Assembly (NCBI RefSeq): GCF_009765865.1
Contig: NZ_LMUQ01000005.1
Coordinates: 1-51,897, forward strand
DNA from: Acidisoma sp. L85
GTDB taxonomy: Bacteria > Pseudomonadota > Alphaproteobacteria > Acetobacterales > Acetobacteraceae
Direction: 5' to 3'
Length of the DNA stretch: 51,897 bases
Positions 24,962 through 34,152 of the stretch are shown here, one piece after another; within the stretch, counting starts at the first letter, position 1, and every line of letters begins with the position of its first letter. A program made the position numbers and the translations under genes. The notes beneath the pieces are model-generated. The model did no database searches and was not told the DNA's origin. It saw only the letters and a program-made list of their open reading frames with translations.

Positions 24962-26415
24962 GCGGCGTGAAGCACTGCGCTATTGTCGGCGGCGGCGTCA
25001 TCGGCGGCGGCTGGGCGGCGCGCTTCCTGCTCGCCGGCCACGATGTATCCGTCTTCGACCCGCATCCCGAAGCAGAACGGCGGCTGCGCGAAATGATCGG
25101 CCTTGCCGAACGCGCGCTGCGCAAGCTGACGCCACTGCCGTTGCCCGCGCGGGGCCGGTTGAGTTTTGCGCCGACGCTGGCGGAAGCCGTCGCCTCCGCC
25201 GATCTGATTCAAGAAAGCGCGCCCGAGGTTGAAAGCATCAAGCAGAAGATCCTCGCGGAGATCGACCGTCACGCAAAGCCGGACGCGCTCATCTGCTCCT
25301 CGACCTCCGGCCTGCTGCCGACCCGCATCTCCGCCGAGATGACGCATCCCGAGCGCTTCCTCGTCGCACACCCCTTTAACCCGGTTTATCTCCTGCCGCT
25401 GGTCGAGCTTTGCGGTGGCGAGAAGACCGCGCCGGAAACCATCGAACGCGCCCGGACCTTCTTCGCGAGCCTCGGGATGCATCCGCTGCATGTCCGCAAG
25501 GAGATCGACGGCTTCATTGCCGATCGCCTGCTCGAAGCCCTGTGGCGCGAGGCGCTGTGGCTCGTGAATGACGGCGTCGCCACCGTCTCGGAGGTGGATG
25601 ATGCGATCCGCTTCGGTGCCGGCCTGCGCTGGGCCTTCATGGGCACGTTCCAGATCTACCGCCTCGCGGGCGGCGAAGCCGGGATGCGCCATTTCATGGC
25701 CCAGTTTGGCCCGACGCTGAAACTGCCCTGGACGAAGCTCATGGACGTGCCGGAGCTAACCGAGGAATTGCTCGACACGCTGGACCAACAATCCAACGAA
25801 CAAGCCGCCGGCAGAGGCTTTCGCGAGATGGAGGCAAAGCGCGACGACTGCCTCATCGGCATCTTGCAAGCGCTGCGCAAGCAAGATTTCGGTGCCGGTC
25901 AGACGCTCGCGGCCTTCGAGCGCGGTCTGCGATCCGGCACCGCCACAGCGTCGCCACGCCGTTGGCACGCGGGCACGGTTCCCGCCGAATGGATCGACTA
26001 CAACGGCCACATGAACGACAGCCGCTATTCGCAAGTTTTCAGCGAAGCGACGGACATCATGCTGAGTGACATCGGCATGGATGAGGCGATGCTCGCGCGC
26101 GGTTTCAGCTATTACACGGTGGAATCCCACGTCATCCATCGCGACGAGATGAAGCAGGACGAAGGCTTCTTCGTGACCACGCAGATTCTCGCCGCCGACG
26201 AGAAGCGCCTGCGCCTCTTCCACCGGCTGCACCACGCCGGCGACAACCGGCTACTCGCGACTGGCGAGATGATGCTGTTGCACGTGGACACCAACGCCCG
26301 TCGCGCGTGCAGCGCGGATTCCGCCGTCGCCGCGCGCGTGGAAGCTCTCGCGTCCGCCGACCGGGTCCTGGAATGGCCCGCGGAGGCTGGCCGCGCGATC
26401 GGCGCGCCGCGATGA
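24958..26415 (+). CDS. lcdH: L-carnitine 3-dehydrogenase fused to a hotdog thioesterase
   Basis: A 485-residue fusion. Residues 1-320 form an NAD-dependent 3-hydroxyacyl-CoA-dehydrogenase-like enzyme: [20 protein letters not shown], the catalytic-histidine region [19 protein letters not shown], and [20 protein letters not shown]. Residues 330-480 form a 4HBT hotdog domain with the motif [19 protein letters not shown]. The pairing fits carnitine breakdown: the first half makes 3-dehydrocarnitine and the thioesterase releases glycine betaine from betainyl-CoA made by the BKACE enzyme between the two steps. The GTG start at 24958 overlaps the BKACE stop. The family knowledge of this fusion in rhizobia is from memory. 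Confidence 0.87.
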   Translation: MSGVKHCAIVGGGVIGGGWAARFLLAGHDVSVFDPHPEAERRLREMIGLAERALRKLTPLPLPARGRLSFAPTLAEAVASADLIQESAPEVESIKQKILAEIDRHAKPDALICSSTSGLLPTRISAEMTHPERFLVAHPFNPVYLLPLVELCGGEKTAPETIERARTFFASLGMHPLHVRKEIDGFIADRLLEALWREALWLVNDGVATVSEVDDAIRFGAGLRWAFMGTFQIYRLAGGEAGMRHFMAQFGPTLKLPWTKLMDVPELTEELLDTLDQQSNEQAAGRGFREMEAKRDDCLIGILQALRKQDFGAGQTLAAFERGLRSGTATASPRRWHAGTVPAEWIDYNGHMNDSRYSQVFSEATDIMLSDIGMDEAMLARGFSYYTVESHVIHRDEMKQDEGFFVTTQILAADEKRLRLFHRLHHAGDNRLLATGEMMLLHVDTNARRACSADSAVAARVEALASADRVLEWPAEAGRAIGAPR

Positions 26416-27341
26416 GCCTCGCCGATCTGGACGACGAGGTTCGCGCCTTCATCGCCAAGTCCGAGTCTTTCTACCCGGCCAGCGCCAACGAAGCGTCGCC
26501 CGCCGAAAACCGCACGATCTATGACCGCATGTGCGCGGCGTTCGACCGGCCTCGCCCGCCTGGCCTTGTCGTCACCGACGAAACCCTGAGCGCAACCGAC
26601 CCCGCCCGCACACTGCCCATCCGCCGCTACCGTCCGCCATCCGCGCCAAGAGGCCGGTTGGTGCTCTATTTCCACGGCGGTGGCTTCGTGGTTGGCGGTT
26701 TGCACAGCCATGATGGCGTCTGCGCCGAACTCGCCGCCGCGTCGGAGCATGAATTGGTCGCCCTAGATTACCGGCTGGCGCCCGAACACCTTTACCCCGC
26801 CGCGCTCGACGATGCGGAAGCCGCCTACCTTTCGCTCCACTCCACCGCACAGCGCATCGTGGTCGCCGGAGACAGCGCGGGCGGCAACCTCGCCGCCGCC
26901 CTCTGCCTCCGGCTCCGCCGCAAGGGGCTGCCGCTGCCAGTCGGCCAGGTTCTGATCTACCCAGGCCTCCATCCGAAAGCCGGCCGCGCCGAGGGAACTT
27001 GGCGCGCCGACGTCCCGATGCTGCGGGCCTCGGACATCCTGGTCTACCGGCGCCTCTATACCGGGCAAGACGCCTCTGACACCAAGGACGCCGAACTCGC
27101 CCCCCTTGCCGCGAAAGACTTCGCGGGCCTGCCGCCAGCGGCAATCTTCGCCGCCGATATCGATCCGCTGGCGGAGGACGCGGCTGATTACGCAGCCGCC
27201 CTCAGGGCGGCCGGGGGGGCCGCGACCCTCGACCCAGGCATCGGCCTCGTCCACGGTCATTTGCGCGGCCGTCACAGCAGCGCGCGAATTAAACGGAACT
27301 TTTCTGAGATCGCGGCAGCATTGCACTCGCTCTGCGCATAA
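26412..27341 (+). CDS. Alpha/beta hydrolase (HSL/BAH family), possible acylcarnitine esterase
   Basis: A 309-residue hydrolase of the hormone-sensitive-lipase family. The oxyanion motif is LYFHGGGFVVGGLHSHDG, the nucleophile is S155 in VAGDSAGGNLAAAL, and the likely partners are D251 in FAADIDPLAEDA and H281 in GLVHGHLRGR. Its ATG overlaps the carnitine dehydrogenase stop, so it is the last gene of the catabolic operon. Pseudomonads feed short-chain acylcarnitines into the pathway by an esterase, and this enzyme could do the same here. That role is inferred from position only; the family is broad. Confidence 0.82.
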   Translation: MSLADLDDEVRAFIAKSESFYPASANEASPAENRTIYDRMCAAFDRPRPPGLVVTDETLSATDPARTLPIRRYRPPSAPRGRLVLYFHGGGFVVGGLHSHDGVCAELAAASEHELVALDYRLAPEHLYPAALDDAEAAYLSLHSTAQRIVVAGDSAGGNLAAALCLRLRRKGLPLPVGQVLIYPGLHPKAGRAEGTWRADVPMLRASDILVYRRLYTGQDASDTKDAELAPLAAKDFAGLPPAAIFAADIDPLAEDAADYAAALRAAGGAATLDPGIGLVHGHLRGRHSSARIKRNFSEIAAALHSLCA

Positions 27342-27561
27342 GAGATCTACCGCGCCGTGAGGGAGCGACTGCTATGCACGCATAGGCTGCGGCACAGCTA
27401 TGCGATTAATAAGCCAAAATACGGAATACCCCTCACGAAACCGTTATTGATGTGATCGAGGCATGAATTCTATGAAAACGTCAGGCGTTATGTTGCGGCG
27501 CACCAAGCGCTAGTTACACATCAACAGGATGGTGATCGCGAAAAAGACACGGCCATCTGGT

Positions 27562-27581
27562 CTGGCGCCACGTGACGCCGG
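27562..27581. promoter_or_regulatory. 20-bp imperfect palindrome upstream of the repeat-protein gene
   Basis: CTGGCGCCACGTGACGCCGG is symmetric about CACGTG with two mismatched pairs. It ends 14 bp before the ribosome site GGAG (27595-27598) of the 15-residue-repeat gene, so it would lie in the leader or over the start of transcription. It may be an operator or an RNA hairpin. Confidence 0.4.
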
Positions 27582-27605
27582 CCATCGACTAAACGGAGAC
27601 TCGAT

Positions 27606-28214
27606 ATGAAAAACTTTTTGATGGCCGCCGTCGCCGCAGTCAGCCTTGGCATGACGGGCGCCGCCGTAGCAGCTACCCAGCCGATCCAGCACCAGGGCGT
27701 CGCCCAGCAGGCCCGGAATGAGACGGTTCTGCCGAACCAGCGCCCCTCATACCTCGCCCGTAACGAGCAGGTCTCGCCCCAGCAGCGCCCGGCATATCTC
27801 TCGCGCAACGAGACGGTGCTACCCAATCAGCGCCCGTCCTACCTTGCTCGCAACGAGCAGGTCTCGCCGCAGCAGCGCCCGGCTTACCTCGCCCGCAACG
27901 AGCAGGTCTCGCCGCAGCAGCGCCCGGCTTACCTCGCCCGCAACGAGCAGGTCTCGCCCCAGCAGCGTCCGGCCTACCTCGCCCGCAACGAGCAGGTTTC
28001 GCCCCAGCAGCGCCCGGCCTACCTTGCTCGCAACGAGCAGGTCTCGCCCCAGCAGCGTCCGGCCTACCTTGCTCGCAACGAGCAGGTCTCGCCCCAGCAG
28101 CGTCCGGCCTACCTCGCCCGCAACGAGCAGGTTTCGCCCCAGCAGCGCCCGGCTTACCTCGCCCGTAACGAGCAGGTTTCGCCGCAGGAGCGTCCGGCTT
28201 ACCTAGCCGCGTAA
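27606..28214 (+). CDS. Exported protein of eleven 15-residue tandem repeats, function unknown
   Basis: A 202-residue protein. Residues 1-23 are a clear Sec signal (KNF, then AAVAAVSLGMTGAAVA, cleavage after VAA). After a 13-residue linker, residues 37-201 are eleven exact-length repeats. Units 2 and 4-11 read RNEQVSPQQRPAYLA with single changes (YLS in unit 2, PQER in unit 11); units 1 and 3 read RNETVLPNQRPSYLA. Each unit is polar, Pro/Gln-rich and net basic (two Arg, one Glu), with one Tyr. No Cys, no lipobox and no wall anchor are seen. The ribosome site GGAG lies seven bases before the ATG and a strong terminator follows. I do not recognise the family. Polymer or wall binding, or an intrinsically disordered periplasmic role, are guesses. 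Confidence 0.8.
   Translation: MKNFLMAAVAAVSLGMTGAAVAATQPIQHQGVAQQARNETVLPNQRPSYLARNEQVSPQQRPAYLSRNETVLPNQRPSYLARNEQVSPQQRPAYLARNEQVSPQQRPAYLARNEQVSPQQRPAYLARNEQVSPQQRPAYLARNEQVSPQQRPAYLARNEQVSPQQRPAYLARNEQVSPQQRPAYLARNEQVSPQERPAYLAA
27714..28208 (+). repeat. Eleven tandem 45-bp repeats inside the exported-protein gene
   Basis: The array is in frame throughout and differs mostly at synonymous sites (CTCGCC/CTTGCT, GTC/GTT, CCC/CCG, CGC/CGT). Units 4 and 5 are identical, and another neighbouring pair is identical as well, which points to recent duplication by slippage or unequal recombination. It has no spacers, so it is not a CRISPR array. Confidence 0.9.
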
Positions 28215-28282
28215 CGTCAACCAAGACGATACCGGCAGCGCCAATCGAAATCTGGCGTTGCCGCGAGGTTAAGAGCACAAGA

Positions 28283-28312
28283 CGGAGCGCTCAACACGAG
28301 CGCTCCGTTTTT
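28283..28312 (+). terminator. Strong rho-independent terminator after the repeat-protein gene
   Basis: A perfect 10-bp stem CGGAGCGCTC / GAGCGCTCCG with loop AACAC, followed by TTTTT, 68 bp after the stop of the repeat-protein gene. The minus strand has no matching T run, so it acts on the plus strand. Confidence 0.9.
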
Positions 28313-28334
28313 GTTGGGCGCTACTGGAAAAATC

Positions 28335-28952
28335 TCAAATCACCGGATTACCTGAAGCCACGACTGGGCTTATCCGTTTGTGCTTCAGCACACAGGCAGC
28401 GACTTCCGGACGCATCATCCAGCGCCAGTGCTTGTCATCCTCCTGCTCCGTGGTATCGACGCCAGTCGCAAGCGCCATTGTCCAAATCTCGGAACCATCC
28501 GCCCGCAGCCCAGGCTGGTAATTGAACTCGGTGGCGAGTTCCTTCCCCAACGAGCCCATCATCTTGCTCGCCATGGAATACGACGAATAGCCCGCGACCT
28601 TCGCGATCTGCTTCATGGTCATGATGCGGTCGTCTGCGTCGTACCAGCCGTTCAGCATCAGCCAATGCCTCGGTGTTATTTTCTCCTGGAGCAGGCGGAA
28701 CGCCGCGGCATACCGCTCCTCCTCAGGCACCGATTGCAGCCGGCCGGCCTCGCGCTCCGCATCGCGCTGATCGAGCGCCGCCTGCATCGCGGCAACCGTC
28801 GCCTCAAGCGTCCGCCCCTCGACCTCGACAAAGTGATCATTCGCTTTTCGGATCACCCGGCCATCCAGCAGGGCGCGCGCCTTGAACATCTTGCCTTGGA
28901 TCATCGTCCGGATGACGTAATGGCCGTGAATATATTCGGTGGGCGGCTTCAT
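28335..28952 (-). CDS. Conserved-looking protein of unknown function, possible DNA-binding domain
   Basis: A 205-residue soluble protein with an excellent ribosome site (AGGAGGAG at 28961-28969, complement) before its ATG. Residues 1-60 are a small basic region; 60-90 are a charged helix. Residues 90-140 (ITPRHWLMLNGWYDADDR, then QIAKVAGYSSYSMASKMM, then GSLGKELATE) resemble a winged-helix-like module that I associate with proteins encoded beside HNH or McrA-type endonucleases. The C-terminal WRWMMRPEVAACV is also of that type. No nuclease motif is present here. It is convergent with the repeat-protein gene and 142 bp beyond the cysH stop on the same strand. Function unknown; a regulatory or DNA-binding role is a weak inference. 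Confidence 0.6.
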   Translation of the reverse strand: MKPPTEYIHGHYVIRTMIQGKMFKARALLDGRVIRKANDHFVEVEGRTLEATVAAMQAALDQRDAEREAGRLQSVPEEERYAAAFRLLQEKITPRHWLMLNGWYDADDRIMTMKQIAKVAGYSSYSMASKMMGSLGKELATEFNYQPGLRADGSEIWTMALATGVDTTEQEDDKHWRWMMRPEVAACVLKHKRISPVVASGNPVI

Positions 28953-29094
28953 ATCGTTGGCTCCTCCTTAAGGGCGGGGCGTCCCCACCCAAAAGCTTCG
29001 GCCTATCCTAACACGCCCTCGAGCGAGCGCGACTTTAGCGGCTCGCGGGACGATCGGCTCACGGAATATCCGCCCGGTCGCCGATAAGGCTATT

Positions 29095-29835
29095 TCAACC
29101 CTGCGCCGGCAGCGCCTGATGGATGCCGCATTCCGTCTTGGCCGTGCCGGGCCAGCGTCCTGAACGGCGATCCGCGCCGGGCGCCACTGGCAACGTGCAG
29201 GTCGCGCAGCCGATGGAGGCGAAGCCATAGGCTTCCAGCGGATGACGCGGCAAATCCCGGGACGCAAAATGCCTGGCGATCCGCTGCTCGGTCCAATGCG
29301 CCAGCGGGTTGACCTTGACGCGCCCTGAAGGCTCGCGCTCGAACACCTGCAAAGCGCCACGGCCCTTGGCCTGGAACCGCTTGCGGCCCGTAATCCAGGC
29401 AGAGAAGCCGCCGAGCACCGCCTGCAGCGGCAAGGTCTTCCGCAGCGTGCAGCAACGATCCGCGTTCTGACGCCACAGCGCGCCATTCGCATCATGCGTC
29501 GCGATCTGCAGTGAGGCCGGCGTGACGATCCGAACATCCGTCAAACCTAGTCGGTCGATCAGCGCGTCCCGATAGGCGAGGGTCTCGGGAAAGAGCTTCC
29601 CGGTGTCCAGGAAGACTACGGGAGTCGCGCGATCGATCTCCGCCGCGAGGTCCAGCAGCACAGCCGATTCGGTTCCGAAAGAAGAAACAAGCGCGATTGA
29701 GCCCGCGAAAAGCTGGGTCATCGCGAGGCACAGCACCGCCGTCGCATCCGTCTCATCGATACAGGCCAAGGCACGCGCCAACTCATCGTCCGAGGTTTGG
29801 CCGTTCGTCTGGAGCGTTGCGAGTGCGGAGGACAT
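29095..29835 (-). CDS. cysH: Adenylylsulfate (APS/PAPS) reductase
   Basis: A 246-residue reductase that turns activated sulfate into sulfite, using thioredoxin or glutathione. The PP-loop-like start is ALVSSFGTESAVLLDLAAEI, followed by VVFLDTGKLFPETLAYRD. Paired cysteines RCCTLRKTLPL and GCATCTLPVAPG are the 4Fe-4S ligands that mark assimilatory APS reductases rather than cluster-free PAPS reductases. The C-terminal ECGIHQ holds the catalytic cysteine. An alternative ATG at 29880 adds 15 residues and has GTGGAAAA just before it; the shorter form has no clear ribosome site, so the start is uncertain. It diverges from the sulfate importer. Confidence 0.9.
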   Translation of the reverse strand: MSSALATLQTNGQTSDDELARALACIDETDATAVLCLAMTQLFAGSIALVSSFGTESAVLLDLAAEIDRATPVVFLDTGKLFPETLAYRDALIDRLGLTDVRIVTPASLQIATHDANGALWRQNADRCCTLRKTLPLQAVLGGFSAWITGRKRFQAKGRGALQVFEREPSGRVKVNPLAHWTEQRIARHFASRDLPRHPLEAYGFASIGCATCTLPVAPGADRRSGRWPGTAKTECGIHQALPAQG

Positions 29836-29904
29836 GAGGAGGAAGCAGCCTGTAGCGAGAGGAACTCCTAAGGAGAACATTTTTCCACGAAATACAATAC
29901 TACC

Positions 29905-29925
29905 TACGAACTAAAGAAATTCGTA
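29905..29925. promoter_or_regulatory. Inverted repeat TACGAA-n9-TTCGTA in the cysH/sulfate-importer gap
   Basis: A perfect 6-bp inverted repeat with a nine-base AT-rich centre lies about 25 bp upstream of the longer cysH start, in the divergent region before the sulfate-binding protein gene. The spacing suits a LysR-type (CysB/Cbl-like) regulator. No regulator gene is present nearby. Confidence 0.4.
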
Positions 29926-30123
29926 ACTCGATAACCGACGTCATAGAGAATTTCCAACCACTTTCGTTGTCCGATAGGAAACTCTGCCCTGACTCGTCAG
30001 TGGCTTCGGGCCGGAGCGCGCCGCCCCGGTCATCGGCGCCCTTGATTCGGGCACCGTCTTCGCCCCAGATGCCGCCCTCGCCGCGCCTCCGGGGCCGTGG
30101 CATTAGCCAGCAGGAGAGCGTTC

Positions 30124-31161
30124 GTGGTTGGCAAATATCCCCTCAGCCGTCGCGCCGCCGTGCGTCTCGGAGCCGCCGGGCTCGGCGCCTCCGCCTTCGC
30201 GGCCCGGCGCTCCAGTGCCCTGGCCGGCGTGAGGAAAACGCTCCTCAACGTATCCTATGACCCGACGCGGGAGCTTTACGCCGATTACGATTCCGCCTTC
30301 GCGACCCTGTGGAAACGCAAGACCGGCGATGACCTGGCGGTGCGCGTCTCCAACGGCGGTTCCGGCGCCCAGGCGCGTGCGGTCATCAGCGGGCTAGATG
30401 CCGATATCGTGACCCTCGCCCTGGCCTACGATATCGACGCCATCGCAAAGAGCGGGCTGCTCTCGACCGCGTGGCAAGAACGCCTGCCGGATAACAGCAC
30501 GCCCTATACCAGCACGATCGTCTTCCTGGTCCGCGCAGGGAATCCGCGTGGCATCAAGGATTGGCCAGACCTCATCCGTTCCGGCGTGCAAGTCGTGATG
30601 CCAAGCCCGAAGACCTCCGGCGGCGCGCGCTGGGGCTTCCTGGCGGCCTATGGCTGGGCGCTCGAGGAATATGGCGGCAGCCCCGCCAAGGCCGATGCCT
30701 ATGCGAAGGCCCTGCTCCAAAACGTCCCGGTGCTCGATGCCGGCTCGCGCGGCGCCACGCTCACCTTCACCCGGCGCGGTATCGGAGACGTTCTCATTTC
30801 CTGGGAAAACGAGGCGCATCTCGCCATCGCGCAGGGCGGCAAGAACTTCGAGATCGTGACGCCCTCCATCAGCATCCTCGCCGAGCCCCCCGTCGCCGTC
30901 GTGGACAAGGTAGCCGACCGGCGCGGCACCCGGGCGATCGCCGAAGCCTATCTCCAGAACCTCTACACCCCCGCCTCGCAGGAGATCTGCGCCCGCCATT
31001 TCTACCGGCCGCGCCTCACGGAGGTCGCGCAACGCTTCGCGGCGCAATTCCCGGCCATTAAGATGTTCACCATCGCCACCTTCGGCGGCTGGACCACGGC
31101 GCAGCAGCGCTTCTTCGCGGATGGCGGGGTCTTCGATCAGGTCTATGGCGGGAGCCGATGA
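30124..31161 (+). CDS. sbp: Periplasmic sulfate-binding protein
   Basis: A 345-residue binding protein of the Sbp/CysP family. A Tat-like leader ([20 protein letters not shown]) is followed by [18 protein letters not shown], where the SYDPTREL motif is the sulfate-binding protein signature. [20 protein letters not shown] and [20 protein letters not shown] supply further ligand contacts. The GTG at 30124 is preferred because AGGAG (30112-30116) lies seven bases before it; an upstream GTG at 30097 lacks such a site. First gene of the sulfate import operon, with its stop overlapping the cysT ATG. Confidence 0.93.
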   Translation: MVGKYPLSRRAAVRLGAAGLGASAFAARRSSALAGVRKTLLNVSYDPTRELYADYDSAFATLWKRKTGDDLAVRVSNGGSGAQARAVISGLDADIVTLALAYDIDAIAKSGLLSTAWQERLPDNSTPYTSTIVFLVRAGNPRGIKDWPDLIRSGVQVVMPSPKTSGGARWGFLAAYGWALEEYGGSPAKADAYAKALLQNVPVLDAGSRGATLTFTRRGIGDVLISWENEAHLAIAQGGKNFEIVTPSISILAEPPVAVVDKVADRRGTRAIAEAYLQNLYTPASQEICARHFYRPRLTEVAQRFAAQFPAIKMFTIATFGGWTTAQQRFFADGGVFDQVYGGSR

Positions 31162-32075
31162 CGGAGGCCGGAAGGGAGGCGCCATCCCCGGCCCTTCCGG
31201 CGCATCCGCGACGCGACGCGGTGCTCCCCGTCCGGCAGCGCCGCGTCGGCTGGTTCCCCCGGCATAGTATTCTGCCGGGCTTCGGCCTCAGCCTCGGGAT
31301 AACCCTGCTCGTTCTCAGCATCATCGTTCTCCTGCCGCTCGCGGCGATGATGGGCGATGCGACCAGTCTGGGCTGGTCCGGCTTCACGAAACTGCTCGCC
31401 TCGCCGCGCGTTCAGGGAGCCTTCCGGGTCAGTCTCGTCTGCTCGCTGCTTGCGGCCGTGACCTCCGCGATCTTCGGCCTGCTCATCGCCTGGGTCCTGG
31501 TCCGCACGCGCTTTCCCGGACGGCGCCTGGCCGATGCCATGGTCGATCTGCCCTTCGCCCTGCCGACGGCGGTGGCCGGCATCGCCCTTTCCACCCTCTA
31601 TGCCCCTAACGGCTGGCTCGGCGCCCTGCTCGCGCCTCTGGGCATTCATGTCGCCTACACGGTGGCCGGCGTCTATGTCGCGCTCACCTTCGTCGGCCTG
31701 CCCTTCGTCGTTCGCAGCGTGCAGCCCGTTCTGCAGGATCTTGAGGCGGAGCAGGAGGAGGCGGCGACCACGCTCGGAGCCAACCCCTTGCAGATCTTCC
31801 GCCGCGTGCTTCTGCCGGCGATCCTGCCGTCGCTTTGTTCCGGTTTCGCGATGGCTTTCGCCCGCGCGCTCGGCGAATATGGCTCCGTCATCTTCATTTC
31901 CAGCAATCGGCCCATGCAATCCGAGATCGTGCCGCTGCTGATCGTGAACCGGCTCGAGGAATTCGACTTCAACGGCGCCGCCGCGATCGGCACGCTGATG
32001 CTCGTGCTGTCCTTCTGCGTGCTGCTCGGCATCACGCTTCTGCAACGCCTCACGCTCAGTCCCCGGCATGCGTGA
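31158..32075 (+). CDS. cysT: Sulfate/thiosulfate ABC importer permease CysT (CysU)
   Basis: A 305-residue permease with an Arg-rich cytoplasmic N-terminus and about six membrane segments. The order [20 protein letters not shown], then [20 protein letters not shown] (the EAA loop that contacts CysA), then [20 protein letters not shown] is diagnostic of CysT. The ATG overlaps the sbp stop by 4 bp, and its end overlaps cysW by 8 bp. Confidence 0.94.
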   Translation: MTEAGREAPSPALPAHPRRDAVLPVRQRRVGWFPRHSILPGFGLSLGITLLVLSIIVLLPLAAMMGDATSLGWSGFTKLLASPRVQGAFRVSLVCSLLAAVTSAIFGLLIAWVLVRTRFPGRRLADAMVDLPFALPTAVAGIALSTLYAPNGWLGALLAPLGIHVAYTVAGVYVALTFVGLPFVVRSVQPVLQDLEAEQEEAATTLGANPLQIFRRVLLPAILPSLCSGFAMAFARALGEYGSVIFISSNRPMQSEIVPLLIVNRLEEFDFNGAAAIGTLMLVLSFCVLLGITLLQRLTLSPRHA

Positions 32076-32913
32076 CCGCGCGGCCTCGCCTCATCAAGGC
32101 GGCTGGACCATCGCGCTCATCGCGGTAGCGCTGCTCTTCATGACGCTGTTCTTGCTGTTGCCCTTGGTCACGGTCTTCGCGCAGGCCTTCGCCTCCGGCA
32201 TTCCGGCCTATCTCGCCGGCATCGCCGATCCCAATGCGCTCTCGGCGATCCGTCTGACGCTGCTGGTCGCGGCAGTGACCTTGGTCGTGAACGTGATCTT
32301 CGGCCTGGCCGCCTCCTGGTGCCTCGCGCGCTTCGCCTTCCCCGGCCGCAGCCTCATCCTCACGGTGCTGGATCTGCCGTTCTCGGTCTCGCCAGTGGTG
32401 GCCGGTCTCATGCTGGTGCTGCTCTACGGACGGCAAGGCTGGTTCGGACAGTGGCTGGAGACGCATGACCTCCGCATCATCTTCGCGCTGCCCGGCATGA
32501 TCATCGCGACCATCTTCGTGACCCTGCCCTTCGTCGCGCGCGAACTCATTCCGTTGATGCAGGAGCAAGGCGCCGAGGAGGAGGAGGCCGCGATCCTGCT
32601 TGGCGCTTCGGGCTGGCAGACCTTCCTGCGCGTGACGCTGCCTAAGCTGCGCTGGGGCCTGCTCTATGGCGTTCTGCTCAGCAATGCCCGCGCGATGGGC
32701 GAATTCGGCGCCGTCTCGGTGGTGTCGGGCAATATCCTGGGGCTGACCGACACCATGCCGCTGCATATCCGGGCGATGTATGACGACTACAACATCGTCG
32801 CCGCCTTCGCCGTCGCCTCCCTCCTCGCCTGCCTCGCCTTGCTGACGCTGGTCGCCAAGACGATTTTGGAACGGCGCTTCCTCGGCGCCCAGCGGGAGGC
32901 GCGGATCGCCTGA
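32068..32913 (+). CDS. cysW: Sulfate/thiosulfate ABC importer permease CysW
   Basis: A 281-residue permease. Six membrane segments are apparent, starting with [20 protein letters not shown]. CysW-specific stretches are [20 protein letters not shown], the EAA loop [20 protein letters not shown], and [20 protein letters not shown]. It forms the heterodimeric pore with CysT. The start at 32068 lies inside the end of cysT, and its TGA overlaps the cysA ATG (TGATG). Confidence 0.94.
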   Translation: MRDRAASPHQGGWTIALIAVALLFMTLFLLLPLVTVFAQAFASGIPAYLAGIADPNALSAIRLTLLVAAVTLVVNVIFGLAASWCLARFAFPGRSLILTVLDLPFSVSPVVAGLMLVLLYGRQGWFGQWLETHDLRIIFALPGMIIATIFVTLPFVARELIPLMQEQGAEEEEAAILLGASGWQTFLRVTLPKLRWGLLYGVLLSNARAMGEFGAVSVVSGNILGLTDTMPLHIRAMYDDYNIVAAFAVASLLACLALLTLVAKTILERRFLGAQREARIA

Positions 32914-34007
32914 TGCCCGCCCATGTCGCCATTCAGGGCGTGTCCCGTCGCTTCGGCGACTATACGGCCCTGCACGATGTCACGCTGGAAATCGCGCCCG
33001 GCGAACTCGTGGCCGTGCTCGGTCCCTCCGGCTCCGGCAAAACCACGCTGCTGCGGATCGTCGCGGGTCTGGAGATGCCGGATCGCGGCCAGGTTCTGAT
33101 CAATGGCGAGGACAACGTGATGCGCCCGCCACGCGAACGTGGCGTCGGTTTCGTCTTCCAGCATTTCGCGCTGTTCCGGCACATGACGGTGTTCGAGAAC
33201 ATCGCCTTCGGCCTCCGCGTCCGCCCCCGCGCCGAACGTCCGAGCCGCGCGGATATCAACAAGCGCGTGAAGGAGCTGCTCGACCTCGTCCAACTGAGCT
33301 GGCTCGAGAAGCGCTACCCCGCCGAGCTTTCCGGTGGCCAGAGGCAACGCGTGGCCCTGGCGCGCGCCCTGGCGATCGAGCCGCGATTGCTATTGCTGGA
33401 CGAGCCCTTCGGCGCGCTGGACGCCAAGGTTCGCAAGGAACTCGGGCAGTGGCTCCGGGAGCTGCATCATGGCGTTGCCGTTACGGGCGTGTTGGTGACG
33501 CATGACCAGGAGGAGGCGCTGGAGCTTTCCGACCGCATCGTGCTCATGTCGCAAGGACGCGTCGAGCAGGTGGGCACACCGAACGAAGTCTATACCCGCC
33601 CGCGCAACCCCTTCGTCTTCGAGTTCCTCGGCGAGACCAGCCACATCCCCTGCCGCCTTCTGGCCGGTGCGCTTGCCACCGCCGGCGGCGCGCAGACGGC
33701 ACAGAATGGCGTCGCGGCCGCCGTCGCCGATGGTGAGTCCACGCTATTCGTGCGTCCGCATGACCTTGGGCTGCGAGCGGACCCGTCTGGACCCGCGACG
33801 ATCCGCCACATCACCCCGAGTGGACCCTGGGCGCGGGTCGAGTTTTTGCTCGAGGGCAGAAGCCTCTACGCCGCCTTGCCGCTGGACAGTATCGCCGGGT
33901 CAGGTCTGACGCCGGGTGGCACCGCCATGCCACTACCCCGCCGCGGCGTTCTCTTTGCCGATGGGCGGGGAACCATGGATGAGCCGCTGCACTGGGCGGT
34001 GTCTTGA
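32913..34007 (+). CDS. cysA: Sulfate/thiosulfate importer ATPase CysA
   Basis: A 364-residue ABC ATPase powering the importer. Walker A is [18 protein letters not shown], the signature is [19 protein letters not shown], and Walker B is [20 protein letters not shown]. The CysA-type phrase [20 protein letters not shown] is present. Residues 240-364 form the shortened TOBE-like regulatory domain typical of CysA ([10 protein letters not shown], then [11 protein letters not shown]). Last gene of the operon; the transcript runs into palindromic repeat copy 3. Confidence 0.94.
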   Translation: MPAHVAIQGVSRRFGDYTALHDVTLEIAPGELVAVLGPSGSGKTTLLRIVAGLEMPDRGQVLINGEDNVMRPPRERGVGFVFQHFALFRHMTVFENIAFGLRVRPRAERPSRADINKRVKELLDLVQLSWLEKRYPAELSGGQRQRVALARALAIEPRLLLLDEPFGALDAKVRKELGQWLRELHHGVAVTGVLVTHDQEEALELSDRIVLMSQGRVEQVGTPNEVYTRPRNPFVFEFLGETSHIPCRLLAGALATAGGAQTAQNGVAAAVADGESTLFVRPHDLGLRADPSGPATIRHITPSGPWARVEFLLEGRSLYAALPLDSIAGSGLTPGGTAMPLPRRGVLFADGRGTMDEPLHWAVS

Positions 34008-34049
34008 TGCGTGATATCTTTGGTTTAGGCCGCGCGGCTCAAGGATCGG

Positions 34050-34135
34050 TTATGGCACGCGAAGGCGTGCCATCCACCCCTCGCCTGCGGGAAACAAGGA
34101 AGGCGTGGATGCTCGGCTTTCGCCGAGCATGACGT
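34050..34135 (-). repeat. Three-armed palindromic repeat, copy 3 (inverted)
   Basis: On the minus strand it reads CGTCATGCTCGGCGAAAGCC GAGCAT, CCACGCCTTCCTTG, a divergent centre, GGTGGATGGCACGCCTTCGC and GTGCCATAACC, that is, the same left arm and right arm as copies 1 and 4. The central stem is weakened (CCACGCCT against AGGGGTGG). It lies between the convergent cysA and hpf genes. Confidence 0.83.
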
Positions 34136-34152
34136 AGGAGTATGCGCGCCTG

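Noticed and set aside
27714-28208. Tandem 45-bp repeats as a CRISPR array
   Set aside because: The repeats are contiguous, in frame, mostly differ at third positions and have no unique spacers; they encode the repeat protein.
27673-28278. Long minus-strand open frame opposite the repeat protein
   Set aside because: It is a by-product of the periodic GC-rich repeats, lacks a ribosome site and would cross the terminator; the plus frame has a signal peptide and a good start.
29836-29880. A riboswitch or attenuator in the cysH leader
   Set aside because: A complementarity AGGAG...CTCCT exists but no SAM-riboswitch consensus is recognisable, and the segment may simply be the start of the coding sequence.
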